Source: Allofranklinella schreckenbergeri
Lineage (GTDB): Bacteria > Pseudomonadota > Gammaproteobacteria > Burkholderiales > Burkholderiaceae_C
DNA: 64,000 bases
Reading direction: 5' to 3'
Assembly (NCBI RefSeq): GCF_003703475.1
Contig: NZ_RDQM01000011.1
Location: 1-64,000, forward strand
Of this stretch, positions 59,125 through 64,000 are shown piece after piece; positions within the stretch are counted from its first letter, which is position 1, and each line of letters begins with the position of its first letter. The notes below the pieces were generated by a model. It ran no database searches and was not told the DNA's origin. It saw only the letters and a list, made by a program, of their open reading frames with translations. The translations under genes and the position numbers were made by a program.

Positions 59125-59574
59125 TCAGCGGCTTTGCACAGGCCCTCTGGGCGGCACCAGGCTCTTGAACGGGCAGGCATCGAGCTCGGCCAGGAATGCC
59201 TGCAATGCGCGCCCCAATACACCTTGCAGACGGCACTGCCCCGCCAGGACGCACAGCGGCCCTGCCAGCTCTGCGCCATCGGCAGGCGCGGGTTTGAAGC
59301 ACTCCACCAGGGCGAAGTCCTCCTCCATCGCCCGCACGATTTCGCCCACGCTGACTTCCCACGTGCGCGGCGCGATGCGGATGCCGCCGCCTTTGCCGCG
59401 CAGGGTTTCGATATAGCCGTGTTTGCCCAGCGCGTGCACGACCTTGACCAGATGGTTTTCAGAGATGCCGTGGCGCTTGGCCACTTCGGCGATGGAGCAC
59501 AACTGTGGCGCAGGCGTTTGCGCCAGATACAGCAGCGTGCGCAGGGCGTAATCGGTTTTCAGGGTCAATTTCAT
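59125..59574 (-). CDS. nsrR: Rrf2-family nitric-oxide-responsive regulator (NsrR-like)
   Basis: The 149-residue winged-helix protein starts MKLTLKTDYALRTLLYLA; the recognition helix is in IAEVAKRHGISENHLVKVVHAL, and the wing is RGKGGGIRIA. Cluster cysteines are C92, C108 and C114. The C108-C114 spacing equals that of known NsrR, but about 11 extra residues (PAPADGAELAGP) separate C92 from C108. A near-consensus NsrR palindrome lies 60 bp upstream. It would bind NO at a [4Fe-4S] cluster and derepress the divergent genes. Confidence 0.82.
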   Translation of the reverse strand: MKLTLKTDYALRTLLYLAQTPAPQLCSIAEVAKRHGISENHLVKVVHALGKHGYIETLRGKGGGIRIAPRTWEVSVGEIVRAMEEDFALVECFKPAPADGAELAGPLCVLAGQCRLQGVLGRALQAFLAELDACPFKSLVPPRGPVQSR

Positions 59575-59633
59575 GGCAGGGCTGAGAGTGCGCTGAACCG
59601 CTCGATTGTGCCGGTTTTCGGCCGGGCAACTTA

Positions 59634-59656
59634 AAGGTATATGTAGAATGCACCTT
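59634..59656. promoter_or_regulatory. Probable NsrR operator
   Basis: The arms AAGGTATATGT (59634-59644) and GAATGCACCTT (59646-59656) flank a central A. The 11-1-11 layout and AAGGT..AT / AT..ACCTT ends follow the known NsrR consensus (AAGATGYATTT arms). The site lies between nsrR and the PAS gene, 71-93 bp before the latter's ATG. Confidence 0.7.
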
Positions 59657-59726
59657 CACAGCATCATCCAAGGTGCTGTTTTGTTTGTGCCATTTTTTGG
59701 CTCTTTCGCATAGGAAACCTCCCGAC

Positions 59727-60152
59727 ATGAGCAATACCCTGGACAAAGACCAACTGCTGGCCGCGCTGGAAAACGTGGCCGTGATCTCCACCACCGACCT
59801 GCAAGGCAACATCACCTACGCCAACGATTTGTTTTGCAAGCTCACCGGCTACGCCCGCGAGGAGTTGCTGGGCCAGCCCCACAGCATCGTGCGCCACCCC
59901 GCCGTGCCCAAGGCCGTTTACAAGGACATGTGGGACACCATCAAGGCCGGCAACATCTGGACGGGCATCGTTCCCAACATCGGCAAAGGCGGCGGCGTGT
60001 ATGTGGTGGACACCACCGTGCAACCGCTGCGCGACGCGCAAGGCCAGATCAATGGCTACATCAGCATCCGCCGCGTCATCAACGATTTGATGCAGGACTT
60101 TGAATCGGTCGAATTCTCCAAAGAGCAATTCGACGCCTACTACGACAAGTAA
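59727..60152 (+). CDS. Single PAS-domain protein (Aer-type sensor domain)
   Basis: The 141-residue protein is a single PAS domain: VAVISTTDLQGNITYANDLFCKLTGYAREELLGQ, HSIVRHPAVPKAVYKDMWDTIKAG and WTGIVPNIGKGGGVYVVDTTVQPL match the FAD-binding PAS of aerotaxis receptor Aer. No output domain follows, so it must signal through a partner or act as a redox/NO-sensing switch. TAGGAAA precedes the ATG. The diflavin reductase gene follows after 25 bp. Confidence 0.85.
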   Translation: MSNTLDKDQLLAALENVAVISTTDLQGNITYANDLFCKLTGYAREELLGQPHSIVRHPAVPKAVYKDMWDTIKAGNIWTGIVPNIGKGGGVYVVDTTVQPLRDAQGQINGYISIRRVINDLMQDFESVEFSKEQFDAYYDK

Positions 60153-60177
60153 GCAGCCCGCTGCGCAAGGAGAAAAG

Positions 60178-61737
60178 ATGCCACCAGCCATTGCCAAGCG
60201 GCTCATCATCGGCTTCGGGTCGGAGTCGGGCAACGCCCGCGCGCTGGCCCAGCAACTGGCCGCCCTGCCTGGCTTGCAATCCTTTAGCCCCCAGGCCCTG
60301 CCCTTGAACGAGGTCAGCCTGGCGGCCTGGGACGCGCAAGATGTGCTGGTCATCCTCTCCAGCTCGTTTGGCGATGGCGAGCCACCGGCCAATGCAGAGG
60401 GCTTTCTCGCCAACGTGCAGCAGGCCCAGGCCCTGCCGGGGCTGCGTTACGCCCTCTTTGGCCTGGGCGACACGGGCTACCCGCAGTTTTGCGGCTTCAC
60501 GAAAAAGCTCGATGGCGCCTTGCAGCAACGCGGCGCGCAGCCGCTGCTGCACCGCGTCGATGCCGATGCCTGCTACCCCGCCTTCTTCGCCCAATGGGCG
60601 CCTGTGCTGCAGGCCGTTTTGCAAGGCCAGCCGCACGCCGGGCAGGATTTGAAGCTGCAAGTCAAAGCCTATGGCGAGGAAAACGCCTACGCCGCGCGCA
60701 TTCTCGAATGCCGCCAGCTCAACCAGGGCGCGCCCGGTGCCTTCCACGTGCGCCTGGCCAGCGAAGGCAGCGGCATGCACTGGCGGGCGGGCGACACCCT
60801 GCACGTACTACCCGAGAACGACCCCGCCCTGCTCGACGCCATTGCCCAGTGGTATGGCGAGCCCGCCGCCGCCGATTTGCTGCGCCACAAGGAGCTGCGC
60901 CAAATCAGCAAAACCGTGCTGCGCGAACTGGCCCGCGCCAGCGGGCACGAGCGGCTGAAAGCCCTGCTCAAATTCAGCCAGCGCAAGGAGCTGGAAGCCT
61001 ACCTCTGGGGCGCCGACCTGCTCGATTTGCTGCAAGACTTTTGCACCCCCGCCCAACTGCCGCTGGCCGAGCTGGCCGAGCTGCTCTCGCCCCGGCTGCC
61101 GCGCGCCTACTCCATCGCCTCGCACGGCCAGGCAGGCCATCTGGATTTGTGCATCCGCGAAGTGCAGCACGAGCGCCAGGGCCGCCAGCGCTACGGCATG
61201 GCCACACGCTGGCTGCGCGCATCGCCGCCCGCAGTCAAAGTCTATTGCCGCTCCAACCCCGGCTTTCACCTACCCGCCGATGCGCAAGCGCCCCTGCTGC
61301 TCATCGGCACCGGCACCGGCATCGCCCCGCTCATGGGCCTGCTGCGCGAGATGCAACACAGCGGCCAGCAGCGCAGGACCTGCCTGATCTTTGGCGAGAA
61401 GCAGCGCGCTTGCGACTTTTTATATGAGGACGAACTCACCGCCCTGCACCAGCAAGGCCAGCTGGGCACGCTCATCACCGCCTTCTCGCGCGACGGCCAG
61501 AGCAAGTACTACGTCCAGCACGCCATCGCCGACCACGCCCTGCACATCCGCCAACTGCTGACCGATGGCGCGCACATCTACCTGTGCGGCAACAAGGCCC
61601 ACCTGGAAGACGCCATCGCCCAAGCCATCAACGCGCTGGACGAGGCCTCGCAAACCGATGCTAAGGCCGACACCCAAACCCAAACCCTGTGGCAACGCCT
61701 GCAAGCGCAAGGCCGCCTGCACCAGGAGCTGTACTAA
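60178..61737 (+). CDS. NADPH-dependent diflavin reductase (CysJ/CPR-like)
   Basis: The 519-residue protein has a flavodoxin domain (LIIGFGSESGNARALAQQLA, SSSFGDGEPPANAEGF, residues 9-150), a connecting/FAD domain (RAYSIASHGQAGHLDLCIREV) and an NADP domain (LIGTGTGIAPLMGLLREMQ, IYLCGNKAHLEDAI). It transfers electrons from NADPH through FAD and FMN. No sulphite reductase haemoprotein gene is near, so assimilatory CysJ is doubtful. AAGGAGAAAAG precedes the ATG at 60178. The NsrR/PAS context suggests a redox or NO response. Confidence 0.87.
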   Translation: MPPAIAKRLIIGFGSESGNARALAQQLAALPGLQSFSPQALPLNEVSLAAWDAQDVLVILSSSFGDGEPPANAEGFLANVQQAQALPGLRYALFGLGDTGYPQFCGFTKKLDGALQQRGAQPLLHRVDADACYPAFFAQWAPVLQAVLQGQPHAGQDLKLQVKAYGEENAYAARILECRQLNQGAPGAFHVRLASEGSGMHWRAGDTLHVLPENDPALLDAIAQWYGEPAAADLLRHKELRQISKTVLRELARASGHERLKALLKFSQRKELEAYLWGADLLDLLQDFCTPAQLPLAELAELLSPRLPRAYSIASHGQAGHLDLCIREVQHERQGRQRYGMATRWLRASPPAVKVYCRSNPGFHLPADAQAPLLLIGTGTGIAPLMGLLREMQHSGQQRRTCLIFGEKQRACDFLYEDELTALHQQGQLGTLITAFSRDGQSKYYVQHAIADHALHIRQLLTDGAHIYLCGNKAHLEDAIAQAINALDEASQTDAKADTQTQTLWQRLQAQGRLHQELY

Positions 61738-61789
61738 GCGCCTGTTCAAAGGCCCTCCAAGCCGCCCGGACCAAGCGACGAGGGAAAAT

Positions 61790-61858
61790 TCCCAATCATC
61801 AGGAAACAAAAATATCCTATTACGGCATGGTACACAAGCCATGCCGTTTTTTTTTGAT
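61790..61858 (+). repeat. Intergenic hairpin repeat, copy 11 (terminator-bearing)
   Basis: The left arm is CCCAATCATCAGGAAACAAA, the core CTATTACGGCATGG (61817-61830), and the right arm TTTTTTTTTGATCT. The core now pairs with a downstream complement to give the terminator at 61822-61855. Confidence 0.75.
61822..61855 (+). terminator. Rho-independent terminator of the diflavin reductase gene, built within a repeat
   Basis: ACGGCATGG (61822-61830) and CCATGCCGT (61839-61847) form an exact 9-bp stem with an 8-base loop, followed by at least nine T. It lies 85 bp past the stop and uses the repeat core GGCATG as one strand of the stem. Confidence 0.85.
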
Positions 61859-61881
61859 CTAAAAATCCGACTCAAATCATT

Positions 61882-61956
61882 CCATATCAAGGAAACAAAA
61901 AACACCCCTATTTCGGCTTGAAGCAACTCAAGCAATATTCCTTTTGATATGAAATA
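61882..61956 (+). repeat. Intergenic hairpin repeat, copy 12
   Basis: The arms CATATCAAGGAA (61884-61895) and TTCCTTTTGATATG (61938-61951) pair with a compensated ATA/TAT change relative to most copies. The core is TATTTCGGCTTGAA (61909-61922). It is the second of two adjacent copies upstream of the GMC gene. Confidence 0.85.
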
Positions 61957-62090
61957 AAGCCCTACCCCATCCTGCTGGCAAATGCGCCTGGCAAACACGC
62001 CTGACACAAGCCCCCCGTTCGGCGCCCCCAAAGCGCCCTATGCTTGCGCGCAACAATCCAGACAAAAACCAGCCAACAGGAGACACCGCC

Positions 62091-63821
62091 ATGACCACCC
62101 CTGCCAGCCCCGCTGCGGCCACCGCCGAGTTCGACGCCATCGTCATCGGCGCAGGCACCGCAGGCGCCTTGATGGCCAACCGCCTCAGCCGCGACGGCGC
62201 GCGCCGCGTGCTGCTCATCGAAGCGGGCGGGCGCGACGATTACCACTGGATTCACATCCCCGTGGGCTACCTCTACTGCATCGGCAACCCGCGCACCGAC
62301 TGGCTCTACTTCACCGAAGCCGATGCCGGCCTCAACGGCCGCCGCCTGCGCTACCCGCGCGGCAAAGTGCTGGGCGGCTGCTCCAGCATCAACGGCATGA
62401 TTTACATGCGCGGCCAGGCGCGCGATTACGACCAATGGGCCGCCCTCACCGGCGACGACTCCTGGCGCTGGGATGCCGTGCTGCCCCTGTTCATCCAGCA
62501 CGAAGACCATTGGCGGCTCGACAACGACAACCCATCACCCCCCGAAGGCTTTGCCCGCTGGCACGGCGGCCAGCGCCACCCCGGGGCCGCCCGCCTGGGC
62601 CGCGAATGGCGCGTGGAAAAACAGCGCCTGCGCTGGCCGCTGCTGGACGCTTTCGCCCAAGCCTGCGTGCAAGCGGGCATCCCCGCCAGCGACGACTTCA
62701 ACCAGGGCGACAACGAAGGCGTGGGCTACTTTGAAGTCAACCAACGCCGCGGCTGGCGCTGGAACAGCGCCAAAGCCTTTTTGCGCCCCGCGCTGGGGCG
62801 GCGCAATCTGACGCTGTGGACCCACAGCCCCGTCCAGCGCCTGCTCATCGAGCGCAACGCCCACGGGCAATGGCAATGCAACGGCGCGCTCGTGCTCCAA
62901 AACGGCCACAGCGTGCAAGCGCGCGCCCACCAAGTCGTGCTCTGCGCCGGCAGCATCGGCTCGCCACACCTGCTGCAACTCTCCGGCATCGGGCCAGCGG
63001 CGCTGCTGCAACAGCACGGCATCGCCCCGCTGGCCGATCTGCCCGGCGTCGGCGGCAATCTGCAAGACCATTTGCAAATCCGCTCCGTCTACAAAGTGCG
63101 CGGCGCGCAAACCCTCAACACCCGCGCCGCCACCCTGTGGGGCAAAGCCCAGATCGCGCTGGAATACGCCCTGCGCCGCAGCGGCCCCATGAGCATGGCC
63201 CCCTCGCAACTGGGCGCCTTCACCCGCTCCGACAGCGAACAGCCCCACCCCAATTTGCAATACCACGTCCAGCCCCTGAGCCTCGACGCCTTTGGCGAGC
63301 CGCTACACACCTTCGACGCCTTCACCGCCAGCGTCTGCAACCTCAACCCCAGCTCGCGCGGCAACGTGCGCCTGCAAAGCAGCGACTTCCGCCAGCCCCC
63401 CGCCATCGCCCCCAACTACCTCAGCACCGAGCAAGACCGCCACATCGCCGCCCAAAGCCTGCGCCTGACCCGCCGCATCGTCGCCCAAAGCGCCCTGGCC
63501 CCCTACGCGCCCGAAGAATTCAAACCCGGCCCCCAATACCAAAGCGACGAAGAACTGGCCCGCCTGGCAGGCGACATCGCCACCACCATCTTCCACCCCG
63601 TAGGCACCTGCAAAATGGGCCGCGACGACGACCCGCACGCCGTCACCGACAGCCAACTGCGCGTGCGCGACGGCCAAGGCGGGCGCATCCTCGGCCTGCA
63701 CGTAGCCGACGCCAGCATCATGCCCACCATCACCAGCGGCAACACCAACAGCCCCACGCTGATGATTGCCGAGAAGGCCGCACAAACCCTGGGAACCCAC
63801 CCATATAACAATTCAAAGTAA
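62091..63821 (+). CDS. GMC-family FAD oxidoreductase (choline/alcohol dehydrogenase-like)
   Basis: The 576-residue flavoenzyme has FAD-binding IVIGAGTAGALMANRLSRDG near the N-terminus, GMC signature 1 in PRGKVLGGCSSINGMIYMRG (about residues 86-105), signature 2 in CAGSIGSPHLLQLSGIGP, and the active-site end with HPVGTCKMGRDDDPHAVTDS and SGNTNSPTLMIAEKA. CAGGAGA is 6 bases from the ATG at 62091; a TTG-type extension upstream is rejected. The substrate is probably a primary alcohol or aldehyde hydrate. Its stop codon lies inside a hairpin repeat. Confidence 0.92.
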   Translation: MTTPASPAAATAEFDAIVIGAGTAGALMANRLSRDGARRVLLIEAGGRDDYHWIHIPVGYLYCIGNPRTDWLYFTEADAGLNGRRLRYPRGKVLGGCSSINGMIYMRGQARDYDQWAALTGDDSWRWDAVLPLFIQHEDHWRLDNDNPSPPEGFARWHGGQRHPGAARLGREWRVEKQRLRWPLLDAFAQACVQAGIPASDDFNQGDNEGVGYFEVNQRRGWRWNSAKAFLRPALGRRNLTLWTHSPVQRLLIERNAHGQWQCNGALVLQNGHSVQARAHQVVLCAGSIGSPHLLQLSGIGPAALLQQHGIAPLADLPGVGGNLQDHLQIRSVYKVRGAQTLNTRAATLWGKAQIALEYALRRSGPMSMAPSQLGAFTRSDSEQPHPNLQYHVQPLSLDAFGEPLHTFDAFTASVCNLNPSSRGNVRLQSSDFRQPPAIAPNYLSTEQDRHIAAQSLRLTRRIVAQSALAPYAPEEFKPGPQYQSDEELARLAGDIATTIFHPVGTCKMGRDDDPHAVTDSQLRVRDGQGGRILGLHVADASIMPTITSGNTNSPTLMIAEKAAQTLGTHPYNNSK

Positions 63822-63882
63822 AAATCAATAAATAACCATCAAACCAAAAATAGGTTATTTTTTATCCTATTGAATTGTAAAA
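63806..63882 (-). repeat. Intergenic hairpin repeat, copy 13, overlapping a stop codon
   Basis: The arms ACAATTCAA (63808-63816) and TTGAATTGT (63870-63878) are exact reverse complements, again with changed bases that still pair. The core reads ATCAAACCAAAAAT (63838-63851). The left arm supplies the last codons (Asn-Asn-Ser-Lys) and the stop of the GMC gene. I see no gene in the remaining 63883-64000. Confidence 0.8.
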
Positions 63883-64000
63883 ATTCACCTGCAAACTTGC
63901 CAGTCATTTGCTACCATCGCGCCCGCCGCGCCCCCTGGCCCGGCGGGTCTGCCCCTTGAGCGCCTCAGGCCAAGAACCAAAGAACACCAAGGGGCCGACC

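Noticed and set aside
60178-61737. Assimilatory sulphite reductase flavoprotein (cysJ)
   Set aside because: The domain plan fits, but no cysI or other cys genes are near, and the NsrR/PAS context points elsewhere.

Overview
The window is a GC-rich chromosomal segment of a betaproteobacterium. The ilvC-ilvH-ilvI block next to an ECF-type sigma factor, DUF3619 and DUF3106 genes is an arrangement I associate with Burkholderiales, probably Comamonadaceae; the species cannot be named from sequence alone. No rRNA, tRNA or CRISPR array was seen.

Layout. 1-900: 3' end of an IS5-type transposase gene and a broken TonB-receptor remnant. 0.9-9.4 kb: housekeeping genes (branched-chain amino acid synthesis, sigma factor, hisD, a hotdog thioesterase and the cobalamin adenosyltransferase). 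9.9-31 kb: a long minus-strand catabolic region with thiolase, FadB-like protein, RidA, thioesterase, a Liv-type ABC importer, an aryl-CoA ligase, acyl-CoA dehydrogenase, enoyl-CoA hydratase, MarR regulator, SDR, a two-domain 2-aminobenzoyl-CoA monooxygenase/reductase, a cyclase-family hydrolase and a TRAP importer. 31-46.5 kb: a second minus-strand catabolic region with an indolepyruvate-oxidoreductase-like IorAB pair, a Rieske dioxygenase with its reductase, a CoA ligase, a thiolase-fold protein without thiolase catalytic residues, a DUF35-SDR fusion, a second cyclase, an SDR and a second TRAP importer. 46.8-48.7 kb: EamA exporter, divergent TetR and a small perfect-ended inverted-repeat element. 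48.7-57.3 kb: 2-methylcitrate (propionate) locus. 57.3-64 kb: AraC remnant, small DUF4926-type genes, DUF1415, NsrR with a PAS protein and a diflavin reductase, and a GMC oxidoreductase.

How the genes may work together (inference). The two catabolic regions read as one route for an indolic compound such as indole-3-acetate. The Rieske dioxygenase would make a 3-hydroxy-2-oxindole-3-acetate; the ligase would activate it; the thiolase-fold/DUF35 pair would cut it by retro-aldol chemistry to isatin and acetyl-CoA; a cyclase-family protein would open isatin to isatinate, an arylglyoxylate; IorAB would convert that to 2-aminobenzoyl-CoA; and the 2-aminobenzoyl-CoA monooxygenase/reductase plus beta-oxidation enzymes would take it to central metabolism. 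Three importers flank the enzymes. A short TTTAGGY..AAA motif lies about 40-70 bp upstream of three of the operons.

The most striking unexplained structure is a family of 14 full-length and one partial copies of a 70-80 bp AT-rich intergenic element: inverted arms related to ATCAAAGGAAA / TTTCCTTTGAT around an asymmetric core TTTCGGCATGAT. Nearly all copies sit immediately 3' of a gene, including between genes of one operon. The outer arm sequences change in a compensated way between copies, which implies that pairing of the arms is maintained.
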